NCBI GenBank assembly: GCA_003008705.1
Contig: PDUO01000021.1
Location: forward strand, 684,766-748,765
Source: Pezicula radicicola
Lineage: Eukaryota > Ascomycota > Leotiomycetes > Helotiales > Dermateaceae
DNA: 64,000 bases
Direction: 5' to 3'
Of the stretch, positions 46,795-59,101 are shown one piece after another; positions within the stretch are counted from its first letter, which is position 1; every line of letters starts with the position of its first letter. Both the position numbers and the translations under genes were made by a program. The notes below the pieces were generated by a model. It searched no databases. It saw only the letters and a program-made list of their open reading frames with translations, and had not been told where the DNA came from.

Positions 46795-48424
46795 AAGGCA
46801 CTTGGAATATGGGTAATATTGGCCATACCGGGGGTCGTAATCGGAGTTTTCTTGTGGTGTTCAATGGCTCCAACTTTGTTGCCGCACCTGATCTGTAATG
46901 TTCCCATGGCAGTTATTGTAACCTGCGATCCGTTGTATTTAATGCTCTGCGCGTACTATAGTCCAATCGAAGCAGATACGGGTACTGCTTCCATGTATCA
47001 TCTACAATGCAGCAGTCCAATGGTGAAGTATACCTTCCACATCGTCGTGTAATTCGTACTCGGTGGCGCTGTGAGGTTTATCCATTCCGTGATGTTTGTC
47101 TCGTCTTTGTCCTGTCGTCCAATTTCTCCCATAGCGTCTTTTCTCTCCTACATTGGCCACCCTCTTTGTGTATGTATACTCTTGCTCGATGGCCGATTGA
47201 TAACATATGATTGTGAATCTATCTGCGACTTTATGGTGGCGCAATTGTATGGCATTCGTCCTACCGGAATCGTACTCGTCGCAGAATAGTCTTTTTCGTT
47301 TGCCGCGTAGCAAGTCTTCTCATGAATTCCCTAGAACACTTACGAATTTAGCGTTGCTCAATTGCAATAGGATTGTTTTGCGGGCTCAATTGAAGGTCAA
47401 CAATCGCGTTGTGTGTTGCGTTCTCCAACCCCGGGAGCTCAAATTGGAGTGATAGTTCACTTCGGGCTCTGATTGGGTCGCTTAGGGGAGCATCTCTCCT
47501 TTTCGCAGATGGAACAGTGCCTAATGTCAGTACTTTAAACCTTTTTACGGAGTGTGCCATAAGTAGTAATATTAGTTCTGTGTTACAGACTTTTGTTTTA
47601 GTAAGCTGACGCTTTTTCAAACCGTTCAAGGGCGCGTTCATGTTTATACAAAAGCGTGCGTAGAGATGCCCACGGCGACGACAGGAGAAATTTGAGCAGG
47701 GCGTTTAGAATGCTAATGAATGTCTCTTTCCTGGCATGTTGATGCTAGTATTTTGGACCTTGACTTTCAATAGAATTATTTGTTCGTTTCAATACCGAAA
47801 TCTTCCCTTCTTCTGTGAAAATGTCTTATTAACCTTCTATACGACACACTTGGGTAACTCACTTGATTTGGGTAACTCGCTTAGCTTAAGTAACTACATA
47901 TAAGAAGTCTTTCGAAGTTAGAAAAACATGTAATTATAGTAAGGCATTCAAATCAGTGGGCTGCTCAAGTCAAGTGGGTTACTCAAATCAAGTAGGCTAC
48001 TCAAACCGGGAATCTTCCAGTCGGGAATCAAAACCAAAAGGAAAATACCTTGACGTAGTAACGCAAAACGCTCAAGCGCCACAGCTCGAAGTATCATAAC
48101 AACAATCGAGGATCTTGAAAGTGAGGCGGTGGCTCAATTCTGCCTCTTGCCTATTCTGAATCACCTGCTCTGCCACTAGCGTGGTTTGACGTGACTTCTC
48201 TTCCATGTCGCACTTCACAACTTCTTCTCCAAAAACACTTCACCTACACGTTCACCTTCTCTCTACTATCTGGAGGGTTTAATCTCATGCAAGCTTAGAC
48301 TTGAAGCGGTTTGGATCGTTTCTTATTGTTTCTCTGCGCGGATCTTTGGATCGAGGCGTGCTTTCACTTTCGTTCACTCTCAACTCCAACAAAGATTCTT
48401 CAACAACCTCCCTCGCACAGCATA
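46795..48424. other. intergenic with an inverted repeat element
   Basis: About 1.6 kb without a supportable gene. Open frames at 47000-47640 are short, overlap on both strands and show no domain. A short inverted-repeat cluster lies at 47851-48007. The last 200 bases are C/T-rich leader of the DUF7918 gene. Confidence 0.5.
47851..48007. mobile_element. short inverted-repeat element of the ACTTGATTTGGGTAACTC family
   Basis: The left arm (47851-47882) contains GGTAACTCACTTGATTTGGG. The right arm (47966-48007) reads GGGTTACTCAAATCAAGTAG, its approximate complement. The loop is about 80 bp and non-coding. Each arm has internal repeats of the same GTAACTC unit. Related but degenerate units are at 19293-19393 and 36594-36645, so this looks like one member of a dispersed MITE-like family. 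Confidence 0.5.
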
Positions 48425-49613
48425 ATGGCAGTTCTTGACTCGTTCCCGGAACTCGAGGTCACCGTCTGTGTTGATGGACAGGCACTCAAGGAATATGACG
48501 ATGATCGAGAGGAAGCAAAAGTAGGCTCTACACCACTTCAAGCGGAACGAGCAAATAGGACCGTCAGCAAGTATATCGAGGCTATCGACAACAAGGAGTT
48601 CGCTGTCAAGATCGTACTTTCCCCTACCTTTAAGATGACGAGCGGATCTCTTAGTTGCAGTGTCCAAGTAGATGGCCAAACACTTCAGCGACCACTCTTA
48701 CTCAAAGCTGATAAAAGCAGCTGGACCAGAATTATCGCCGGCCAAATGACTGTCACTGCAGGAAATTGTGTTGTCAGGCCGGTAAAATTTGCAAAGATCA
48801 TAACTAGTGAGTCTTCTTATGACTGTAGAGAACTCACGACTAATCTTGTCAGGGGATGATGGTATTTCTGAATCAGCTATAAAGTCGGACGCAAGCCGTT
48901 TATCAAAAGTTGGTTTAATTTCCGTCCAATGTCATCGTCAAACAGCGGGGGAGAAGAGCCTAATCCAAGAGACCACTAATACTTTCGACACTTCGTTCAC
49001 AGGCGAAGTTCATGAGAAGGCGTTGAAAGGCAAGGAAAACTCTCACAGAACGATGTAAGTTAGACAAAATGTTTATTATCCTTGGAGCTGACATGCCATT
49101 GAGATTGGGAAACCCTCAGACTACTGCGGCAGCCTTTTATTCCTCGGATTATGTTGATGGTAAAGACCACCCTATTGCCATTTTCCATTTCAGATATCGT
49201 TCTAATGGTTTGAAAGCCCCCCTCAGTGACATGGTATAACTACTAACATATCAAAATGACAATAGAAGCTTTGAAACGCCTGCACATCATCGAACGCACG
49301 CCCGAACCAGATGAAGAGCCAGCAGAGCCCCCAATACCCGCCACCCTTTTCAATCGACTCTCTGAACAGGAGAGGCAGGAGTTGGAGGAGTACTTGGAGA
49401 GACGCAACAAGGTCAGGTGACTCGATGCTGAATACAGTATGTTTAATGCTGACTTCAGTTTTCATACAGGTCAACATAAAACGAGAACGAGAGGGAAATG
49501 AAGACAGCCAAGCAATCCGCAAGAGGCCAAAAAAGTCCGCAGGAAAGGTGACAATTGACCTTACGGAGGATAGTGATGAAGATGCTAGGGAGAATTCTAT
49601 CGCAGTAGATTGA
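48425..49613 (+). CDS. DUF7918-type fungal protein with SUMO-related motifs
   Basis: Exons 48425-48806, 48853-49054, 49104-49207, 49266-49411 and 49470-49613 give 325 residues. The N-terminal block MAVLDSFPELEVTVCVDGQ, then ANRTVSKYIEA and CVVRPVKFAKI, followed by ASRLSKVGLISV and SDYVDG, is the common ascomycete DUF7918 domain (about residues 1-230), whose function is unknown. The C-terminal part is Glu/Arg-rich and helical (LFNRLSEQERQELEEYLERR). It ends with two motifs: IKRE (281-284), a consensus SUMO acceptor (psi-K-x-E), and VTIDLTEDSD (305-314), a textbook SUMO-interacting motif followed by acidic residues. This suggests a nuclear role (inference). The last intron uses a weak GTCAGG donor, the only site that keeps phase. 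The start is placed at MAVLDSF rather than an upstream ATG because the family begins there. Confidence 0.85.
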
Positions 49614-51923
49614 GGTACGTTGTTGTAAAGCTGGCTTTTCGGAGGCGTTAGAGAATCAGCACTTGCACATCACAGAAGGGCAGAGACATATGGCTGGAAG
49701 GGAAGCATGGAATCCATAAACTAGGTTCCGCAAATTGGGGGATATTTGCTACATCTTGTGGCTTCCTCAGAGGGAGGTTTCAAAATGAAGCTCTCTGTGG
49801 TTGAGCATGCCAATGGCATATCATGGAGGCTAGCACATAAACTTGACATAATCCACTTAGCCGTACATAGTTGATATCGGTTCAATTCAGACATATCTGC
49901 GTCCAGAAAATAAATTCTCTGCATCATTCTGTTCAGTGTTGCAGAAACAAGGAAAATCGAAGTTTTAGAAACGCAGATTACAAGAAAACAAGCACAAGAT
50001 GAGAACAAGCTATACATATAGCTGTTTTATTGTAATCTTGCGAAATCCTCTGAAGCCAGCAAATGCACTTCCTTCACACCCTTTCATTTTGTTACTTAAT
50101 TTGACTTCCACCAAAGAATAGAGTATATAGGGAATCAAGGACAGCCAGGTAGACAAGGACAAGATACAGGCATAGCTCTTTGTGCTCTCTTCCTGAGACT
50201 AATTCAATAAAATAACTCTATAGGCTTGCAAAGACTATTAGCAAGTATTGGATTTTACACGCCAAATGAAGAAATCTTCAAGTCAAAGACTTTTGGATAA
50301 AGTGGGTAGGCAGTAGGTATATATAAAGTTGGATGTGTAAGAATGTGAATCATGTGAATGGAAGATGATCATGCTCAGCGCTCCAGATTTTGTCAAATAT
50401 GTTTAGAATATCGAATTTTGTCATTGCAAAGCTCTGTATACTTCTAGTACTCAAACTGAGGTGGCTCAGTTGGTTCGGAACTTGTGGAATTTGGTGAAAT
50501 TGGTACCTAGTGTGGAGAATTTATGAGTGATGTTGAAATAAAGTTGTTGGAAAGTAACACAGGGTTGTAGTTGGGTTCGTCAATGTTGCAGCTTGTGCAA
50601 CACACCCAAAAAACATAAAATGGAAGGTTTCTTCTTTTTCCCTTTGTTTTCATCTCATCTCTTTCGTCTCGATTTCTCGTCTCCCTTATTTCTACCTAGT
50701 CCCTCTTTCTCTTTTATTTTTTCCGACTTTTTAGACTAAATGGTGAAAAAGGTCCCGGCTTTTCGACTCTTTGTTGTCGTCCTATTGCCATTGACGAGCT
50801 GACAATACGGGACCGTGTGGCAAGTTGAAGTTAAAACACCGACTAATGATAACACAACTTCAGAGTGGTCATCTCCAAGATTTGTTGAGCAGCTGAACGA
50901 GGCCGAGCTCGCTGTGTCGGAAGAAGCCTGTCCTTGGAGTCGCACAGAACTCTGCAGTCAAAGGTCTCAATCCAAAGAGCCTTGTTGGTAGCAAGCCATC
51001 ATCTGCATGGTTGAAAGCAGAGGAGGAACCTGGAAGTCAGAACCATGAATATATGCAGAGGACGCTAGTCCTAGCTGCTCCCGTGACATTCACCCATTGG
51101 CTCGCATTAAGGAAGCATCTTACTTGCTGACACCAACACAAACAAGATTAGCAGATAGTTGCAGAAATTACGAATTTAGAAACATTAGCTCGACTGACTA
51201 CAGCAGAGTTTGAATTTCAAGTTGCAGCCTAAGAGTATATCCTCAACCCTTGCCTGGCACATGGCGGCCAACTCGCTTTCCCTCGGAGACAACAATGCAA
51301 CGGTGGTAACGGGAAGAAGCCGCTCAAATTTCCAAGGAAGGAGGTGCTCTCTTTTTGTCTTTCTGTTCTCTGCTTGTCAATCTCCTTGTGTGGCAGCTTG
51401 CATCGCATTCTCGGCACGTCATCGGAAGTGTGCGATTTTCGAAAATATTCAAGTCCAAGAACTCTTGACCTCAATGCCAACACCCAGCTGTCGGCTTTCG
51501 TCTTGGCGATAATGCTTGTCGCAAGCCATCAAGTATCGGTAGTTCGTCTTGGTGTTGCTTATTTTTACTTCCCGGTTGAACCTTGCTCGTACAGGACAGT
51601 ACTGTACCGCATTTACTCGTCTGGATCTGGTCATTCTGTTTCTTGACCACTGGTCTAGAACTCATGTTTCTGCCAAAAACCATTTCATTATGTCCTTGAC
51701 TCTGTTGAACTTCATCTCCTGTTTCTCGCCACTCACAGCGCAAACGGAGGGAAGTCCGGCTCTTCTTTTGGAAGCGCAAGATCCCGTTCGTAATGGTTGC
51801 AACACAGAGCAGAGTGGTGGAGGGTTGAAGGCAAACCTTCCACAACCCCATGAACGTCAGCATCTGGACTTTATATCCAATATAGAAAGTCCACGCGAGT
51901 CAGTGGACGACGCCGATCCCCTA

Positions 51924-51951
51924 TCTCGTCCTCGTCCTCGTCCTCGTCCTC
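51924..51951 (+). repeat. (CTCGTC)n microsatellite
   Basis: Four to five head-to-tail copies of the hexamer CTCGTC. Confidence 0.9.
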
Positions 51952-52563
51952 GGCGAGGGTATATTGGTCACGTGTACGTTACACAGTTCGCCGAGGCTTC
52001 GCCCCTGTTGTGCCGTTGTTAGCAGGGAATGTCCTTACAGGGCAGTTAGTCTTCTTATCTCCAGCTGGAGTACTTCAGCAACACCACTCATCTATTATTA
52101 ATAGCCTATTACACCTAATCTCACAATGGACCCCGACCCGGCCTTTCCGATGGCTTCCAATAGCAGAAATATTGCAGGCAAACTCGAGCAAGTGCAAACA
52201 ATGCGACAACGGAAATCACAAAACGGAGGGCCTCCTTTTCCGGCCAGTCTATTGGTGGCTTGCCAGCATACGTACCCGGCGCTCAGCAAGCGGTCGATCT
52301 CAACGATCTGCCATGTAAACGGATAGGACGCCATGCGGAGCCAAGATAAGAGAAAGCTTTGTGTTTGGGCGAGAGGCGTTCACATCCACACGGTGGGTGT
52401 CCAGGTGTTGATGTAAGAAAAACATGGAAGTGTGCGAGAGCGGGTTCGTGGAAAATACCTTTAATGCTAAATGAGCCCACAACCTTGATGCGAGTTCAAC
52501 TGCACGTTCAAGCACAACAGCACGTTCAACAACAAAGGAGACGAGGGTGAAGGGATCGCATTC

Positions 52564-52587
52564 GATTGGATTGGATTGGATTGGATT
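52564..52587 (+). repeat. (GATTG)n microsatellite
   Basis: Nearly five head-to-tail copies of the pentamer GATTG. Confidence 0.9.
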
Positions 52588-52839
52588 GTACCGATTACGG
52601 TACTCACTCACTATCGCAACGACACCACCACACGACCTTGCGATTAGCCCAGCAATCTTTAGCGACTCAGGAAGGTGAAAAGTTTGACCTCGTCTTTTGA
52701 GTCGCATTTTTCAATCACAAAGATATGGTTAATTGAGCACGCTTTCTGTCGCAACAGGCTACGATAGCACGAGATTCGAGTCCTGGCCTCAATAACAAAG
52801 AACAATCGGACAAGAAAGAGCAGGGTAGCAAGATAAGAA

Positions 52840-54689
52840 ATGGCTTCATCAAGCAGTGATCACGAGGTGGAAAAGAACCACGTGACGTCCTCTAAGGATA
52901 CCACAAACCCAGACTCAGCAATCCTCACTTCCAATGACCAAGACCAAGAGAAAGGAAATGTCGTCGACCCAACTCTTCCCACTGGCTCCTCGCCTGATCA
53001 AGCGCTCGCAATTCTCGAACTTGTCAAAGCTCAAGATCGTCATCATCCAATGCACTGGCCCGCTTGGAAGCGATGGTCAATTATCGTAGTTTACTGTTTC
53101 TTGCAGCTTTTTGTTACATTGACAAGTACGACTTACGTTGGAGCAGAGTATGACATTGGAGAAAAATTTAACGAAAGCAGCACTCAAGTCATTACGCTGG
53201 GACAGTCTCTGTTTATTGTTGGGTGAGTACTCTTGCTCCTGAATCATGATTGAGTTACTCCCGATATATCTAGAACAAGTATACTAACTCTGAGTTTCTG
53301 AATATAGGAACGCCGTTGGACCAGCATTCATGGGACCACTTTCGTGAGTTTTATCACCTTATTTCCCATCCTCTTGTCTTGAAATCAGGAGAACAAGAGT
53401 GGAGAGATGCACATAAAGAAGTAAGCAATAGTACTAATACAGAAACAGTGACATTGGTGGCCGCAAATGGGTCTATGTCGCCTCCATCACCATGTACGCG
53501 ATTCTCAACTTTGGAACAGCCTACGCCATGAACATGCCCATGCTCATCATCTTCATGTTTCTCGCCGGAATTGCAGGATCCACCGCTCTATCTAACGTAG
53601 CTGGCACCATCGCTGATCTCTTCGGCGACGTCGATGGAGCAGGACAAGCAATGGCTCTTTTCGTCGTATCCGCCAATGTCGGTCCTTCACTCGGCTCACC
53701 AGTTGGAGGCTGGATAACAGCCAACTACAGCCTAGGCCTAAAATGGATTTTCTTAATCAACGTAATAATCGGTTTCGGCTTCGCAATAGTGATGTGTTTC
53801 ATCCCCGAAACCCTCCCTCGACTTGTTATCGCCAATGAAGCAGCAAAAGCACAAACCGTCGATCCAGATGAAACAGCAATCCTAAAGAGCAAAGTCAATG
53901 TACTAAAAGAATTACGTTTCGTAGCAACCATGACCTTCCGCATCATGTTCACTGAACCCATAGTACTCCTCTTAGGAATCTACAATGGCTTCGCTTACGG
54001 AATCCTCTTCCTATACCTTGATGGAGTCTACGACGTCTTCGCCGTCAACAACGGCCTCTCAATCATCAGCGCCGATCTAACCTATCTCAATTTCGTCGTC
54101 GGTGTCATCGTCATGTTCTGTTTCATCCCAGTTCAAACATGGCTATATGGTAGAGATCGAAAGAAGAATGGTCATAACCGTCCCGAAGCTAGATTCTTAA
54201 CTAGTTTGGTTACGGTTTGGCTGTTCCCGATTACGTTGCTTTGGTTCGCGTTTACTAGTGATGGGAAGACTAGTTATTGGAGTCCTGTTGTTGCCGGTGG
54301 TATTCTTGGGTTTGCTGATCCTTTGTTGTGGTTGAGTATGTTAAATTATATTACCGGTAAGTCTCCTCCTTTCTTCCTCTTTCCGTCGTTCCACAAACTA
54401 TCCCTCCCAGCCCCCATTTCCCCACCAAAAAGCAGCCCCTCGCTAACACAAATGTTCAGACTCCTACCCAAACGTAGCTGGCTCAGCAATAGCAGCCTTC
54501 CTCATCCCCTCCTTCCTCATGGCCGCCGCCCTAGCTCATCTCGGTCTCCTAATGTTCGAAAATATGTCCACGACTTGGGCTATGGCTACTATTGGATTCA
54601 TTAGCTTGGGATTGTGTGCCTTGATTTATGCTATTTACTTCTTTGGTACGGGCATTAGGAAGAGGAGTAAGTTGGCTAGGAATTTCTAG
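52840..54689 (+). CDS. MFS multidrug-type transporter (12 TM)
   Basis: Exons 52840-53222, 53308-53343, 53449-54356 and 54460-54689 give 518 residues. A polar N-terminal tail of about 80 residues is followed by PMHWPAWKRWSIIVVY (helix 1). Motif A is GPLSDIGGRKW and is split between the 36-nt second exon and the third. The antiporter-type motif region reads NVGPSLGSPVGGWI. The central loop is charged (ETLPRLVIANEAAKA), and the last exon supplies helices 11-12 and ends KRSKLARNF. These features fit the drug:H+ antiporter 1 group of fungal plasma-membrane exporters of small toxic compounds or polyamines; substrate unknown. All phases close and no stop interrupts it, in contrast to the MFS gene at 42359-44641. 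Both belong to the same superfamily but are not close copies. Confidence 0.9.
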
Positions 54690-56123
54690 ACGAGTTTTTG
54701 TTGGCTTTGGGTGGTTCTTTTGTGTTGGGAGGTTTTGTGTTGGTTTTCGGTTTTTGGTTTTAGAGGAGGGGAGTTTTAGGGGATGAGGAGGGTTAGGAGG
54801 AAGAGAGGGGTGGAGAAGGTGGACTTGTATAAAGCGTAGAGGGGGGCTGGCGAAGGTAAATTTAGGGTGGAAGACGGTGGAGTTGAGACAGGAGAGAGTG
54901 GAAAGGGAAGAGATGTGTATATGGACGTGTGTATGTATGCATGTATACAATATCCAAGTCGGATAGATTGTAAAGGATAAGTAGGATATAATAAAGTCAA
55001 TCTTTACCTCTCTTTCTTTTCTAACCATGTAGATATAAGGTAACTACTGTAGTTACCAGATAGATGTTTTTAGGCGACTTTTAGTTTCTAGCGAGCATTA
55101 AATGGTAGTAAATGGTAGTAAATCATAGTAAATTGTAACAATTGTAAGATACCTGAAAACTGTACATATATCCATGTAATTTCTTCTACGGAGGTAGGTG
55201 TGGTCGCAGCTCGCAGCTTATAGCTTATAGCTCGCTTAATTAATGTATTTCTCTTAGTCTTAGATACTTTCGTACCTATCCCTATCCCCTTTCCTCCTAC
55301 CTCCTACCTCCCTTGTTCTTTCTTATTCTACAGATAATGTACCTACTACGAGAATTAGAGCCTATCTAGCTACTAACAATACAGTACTGGGGGCTTTAGA
55401 GAGAAAAGAAGTAATTAATAAACACTACATTCTTCGACAGCGCATCACTACCTAGTATTCCACTCACCAGTACCCACCTTCCAATGTCAAATTCCTTCCT
55501 ATCACACCTCCATTCACAAGACGGAGCATCAAGTACCCGAGAAAAATGAGGTAACTTTCCATTGAGAAAGAACTACCTATCTATCTTCTGTTTAACAGAA
55601 GAGCATAGTGTACAAAAATTCAGTGTTTTGAGATTTATTCCCTCGTTCCACCATTCGTCCCCTCCCATCATTCCACTTCCCAAGTTCACCAGAAACCTCT
55701 ATGCCCCACGCTATCAGCCGCAGGCGGGTATTCAATTTAATTCTTTTACCTCCGAATCTGCCTTTCAAATCCACCAAGCCATGACCTAACTAGCCCATTT
55801 TGATCACGTATCCCGTCAGGCAAGTGCCAGATAATCCTAGTCCAAGTAAAGGGAATCAAGAATGCCGAAATAAAGACGGAACTAGAAGGTTTTCGGGAGA
55901 GGCAGTCGGAAGACAAAAGAACAGACTAGGATCCAGGTCTATGATATTTTTTTGTTTTGTAATGTAGTATGTGAAAAACCAGAGCGAGAAACTCAAATAA
56001 TCGAAGAGTGAGGTTCTCAACAAGTATGGGTTTGCTGTCTGGCGGAAAGCCGGCACAATGTGAAAGGAAACGAGTCAAGAAAGCGGCATCAACGTCGATC
56101 AGGCAAGAACCATGTCGATTTGT
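54690..56123. other. convergent intergenic between MFS gene and toa1
   Basis: About 1.4 kb where two 3' ends meet. The first 300 bases are G-rich on the plus strand with poly-purine tracts. TGGTAGTAAA-type short repeats occur near 55100. No gene seen. Confidence 0.5.
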
Positions 56124-57939
56124 TTACCACTCGTACTCGCCAGTAGCCTTATGGAAGACGTACTCCTTTCCGTTAACGGTCAGGACACCGTCCTTCATGA
56201 CACACTTCCTGTTCAGTTGTCAGTAGTTGTTCAAGGTGGAAAGGTGCAAAGGCAAAAGAGGAACTCACCACTTATTCTTAACACGTTGTACCTTATCATA
56301 CATGCAAAGCATGATATGACCCATCGCCTCGTCCTCATCTTCATCGTCATTAAGTCCATCATCTGGGTCATCAAGGTCGGAATTAATCGCATCCTCATCA
56401 AGATCTGGTTTAACCTCGTCATCGTCATCATCATCTCCTCCGTCGTTTTGAGGAACGGCTTGGTTTGCAAATTTAGTCTTTGGAAGAGGTCGTTGACGCT
56501 TGTTTCTCTTAGCTGCTGCTGTGGCTTGCTTGAGAGGAAGCATCAGACCACCACCTTCCATGCTCTGGCCCATTGACTCAATCTTACTACGGATCAGATT
56601 GTCGATTTCGATACGGCCCATAGGTTCTTCTTCCCCTTGACTGTTGACACGGGAAACGACGCCAATAGATTCGCCCATATCATCGCCTGCACCATCAGTT
56701 TGAGCGCCGCCAACACCATTAAGCTTTTGAAGATTCTGCTGTGCATTGATAGCTTGTTGTTGTCTGTATTGTTGAATTTGCTCGGGAGTCAAATTCGGGC
56801 GTTGTTGTTGTTGCTGACCAGCTTGCTGCTGCTGCTGCTGCTGTTGTATTTGCTGCATACGTTGTGCTTGTCCTTGTGCGTATTGCTGTTGTGGACTCAG
56901 ATTCCCCACGTTCTGTGTAGCATTTTGTGTTTGAGGTGCACTTCGTTGAAGTTGTGCAATGGATTCAGCAGCCCTCGTACCGTACATTCCTTGTAGATTT
57001 ATTGCAGCTCTTTCTGCAGCAGAAAGTCCAGCCATGGAGTTATTGTTAAATGCAGGTGGTGCAGCGCCCAAACCTGCACCTTCCAAACCGGGTTCCGACT
57101 TGATCCGTGGAGCATTGTTCATTTGTGGCATGGGAGGAAGAGCAGTTTGAGGCGCTTGCTGTTGCTGCTGCTGTTGTTGAGGCTGCTGTTGCTGTTGCTG
57201 CGGGATTTGTTGCGGCATCTGCTGTTGTGGGATCTGTTGATACATACCTGAGTTGGAGGGAAGGGTTGGAGTATTTTGCATGACTGGGGGTGCTTCCTTG
57301 GGGTCCCATGGAAATTGGGCAACGCCAAGTTGAGACAACTTTTGCTGCCATCCCTATAGAGAGTATTAGTTTATCTGGATAGTACAAGATGTAGCAAATA
57401 GCCAAAAGTAGGCTAGGGTTGAATAAAAATAAAAAGTAGATGACGACGAGCCTTTGAGAGGACACAGCCACGTGAGACCGCCTGCCGAAAGAGCTCTAGC
57501 GGCTTGGCTAATTTCGCAAGCGAAGCAGCTGGGTATAAAACCAAATACTGAAGGCCGCCCACCCAAGAAAATCGAGGGCCCGCTTGCAGGCTGCGAGAAA
57601 AGAGAAAAGGACAACGCCGCAAATCGACACCACCAACGACAAAAAGAATCGGCTAGACAATCCGACAACGACGATGACGACGACATATTTACAAGTAGAA
57701 GGGAGTATTATGAAGATGAAGATGAAATTGATACAAGGTGAGAAGCGCGATTGACCTCGTTGCTGATGCCATTGCGTATGCAGCAGGGTGGCGAACAAAG
57801 GGAGAAAATCAAGTCATACCTGTCTCAGCTCTTCGAGCACACGCTCATCAACACCACCTTCCTCAAAATCGACTCTAGAGCTCTCAACGACATCTGCGAT
57901 GATCTGCTGGTAGACCGCTCCGACCTGGTTGTTCGACAT
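56124..57939 (-). CDS. toa1: transcription factor IIA large subunit Toa1
   Basis: Three exons on the minus strand (57939-57820, 57353-56269, 56208-56124) give 429 residues. The N-terminal helix bundle half reads NQVGAVYQQIIADVVESSRV and DERVLEELRQGWQQKLSQL. The centre is a long Gln-rich linker with several poly-Gln runs encoded by mixed CAA and CAG. An acidic stretch (GGDDDDDDEVKPDLDE) precedes the conserved beta-barrel end: WKCVMKDGVLTVNGKEYVFH, then EYEW at the stop. This is the alpha/beta subunit of TFIIA, which stabilises TBP on the TATA box together with Toa2 (family knowledge). The first exon was added because it supplies the family N-terminus and ends CAG/GTATGA in phase 0. Intron 1 is long (466 nt). 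Confidence 0.93.
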
Positions 57940-59101
57940 CTTTGGCGTTGCTCGTGGATGAAGATGGAGGAGTCTTGGTTTGGTCGCACGACTTCGTTTG
58001 ATCTTTGGCTCTCGACTTCAACTTCCCAACCCTTTCTACCAATTCTCTTTACTATTCGACTCCGCAGCTACAGCGCATGAGCGAATGGGATTATGATGCC
58101 GACGTGATAAAACTGGTGTTGCGCTGGCGAAGAAGATCGTGGGGTGGAAGAATCTTGGGATACTCTGGCGGTCGCAATCGCAATCGTCCACTACACTCTA
58201 CCCCCTGCACCACGTCCAGTAGAATGCCCTTTTCGTTGTACAACGTGATATTCGTGATTGTGATGCACTGATGTACTTCTATTATGATTCTAAGGCCGCG
58301 GTTCGTTTTGGTTGAACCTTCGAATTCTTGGCCTGTGGAGTTGTATGGGGGAAGATGCCTTTGGAGAGGATAAGCTCAAGCACCGCAGCTAGCCTCGCTC
58401 GCTTACATAACGCGCCAGTCCAACTTGTGCTTGTGGTGCTTCAATGGTGAATAATGAATGTCTTGGTTGTCAGTAGATTCACCGCTCCTTACCTACGTAA
58501 ATGCCTTATGATTGGAATGGCTATCTATTTCAACCCTAATCTAGGTCCCGATCGTATTTCGGGTATATTTATACTTAATTGACGCCGCTTGAAGGCGCCA
58601 CTACGGCCAATTGCAGAAGATCATCAGCATTCCCGCATGGCAGGGTTAAATAACATCTGTGAACCTGAGTGCAATTCCTAAATGTTCCTGAGAATTTCCC
58701 CTGGTCTTCCATGAAGCTCTGCTATCTAAAATGGCGATGTTTCAACAGCCCTAATTGCCAACTTTTTGAAGGTCAACTTCCCGAATGCAGGCACAGATGG
58801 GATGATCACATGCAGATGGGTTTGGTTGGATGTCCTCATGAATTATTAAGTACAAGCAACATTTCTCATAATAATTGACAAGCATCAACTCCATTCATGA
58901 CTCGTCCATTCCTGTATCATCAAGCACAACTCGCACCAGGTGAAGCACTTTCGGCCATGGGCATTGAGAGAGCCGACAAACTCCCAACTCCACGCTACAG
59001 ATCCAGAACAACCGCTAATGCTAGTAAGAATTGTTTATACTTGGTCCTGTTACTCTCTTGGAAGCCCGGACGCCCCACAGAGCCTCGATGGCTATCATCA
59101 C
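57940..59101. other. intergenic between cdc20 3' end and toa1 start
   Basis: About 1.2 kb holding the toa1 promoter and the 3' flank of cdc20, both on the minus strand. Open frames are short with no recognisable product. Confidence 0.5.

Larger units (their letters stand above)
49614..52839. other. 3.2-kb gap without supportable gene
   Basis: Many short frames occur on both strands but none has a domain, a good splice continuation or a coding-like neighbour. It includes a (CTCGTC)n run at 51924-51951 and a (GATTG)n run at 52564-52587. A short plus-strand frame at 52126-52326 starts well but lacks any recognisable family. The region could hold a long promoter or non-coding transcripts for the MFS gene downstream. 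Confidence 0.45.

Noticed and set aside
48311..48424. Upstream in-frame extension of the DUF7918 protein starting MDRFLLF
   Set aside because: The family begins at MAVLDSF (48425), the extra residues have leader-like composition, and the region is pyrimidine-rich like a 5' UTR.
50458..50520. tRNA-like A-box (TGGCTCAGTTGG)
   Set aside because: No B-box, anticodon arm or acceptor pairing follows at a sensible distance.
52760..52800. tRNA B-box-like string GATTCGAGTCC
   Set aside because: The flanking bases cannot form a T-arm stem and no A-box precedes it.
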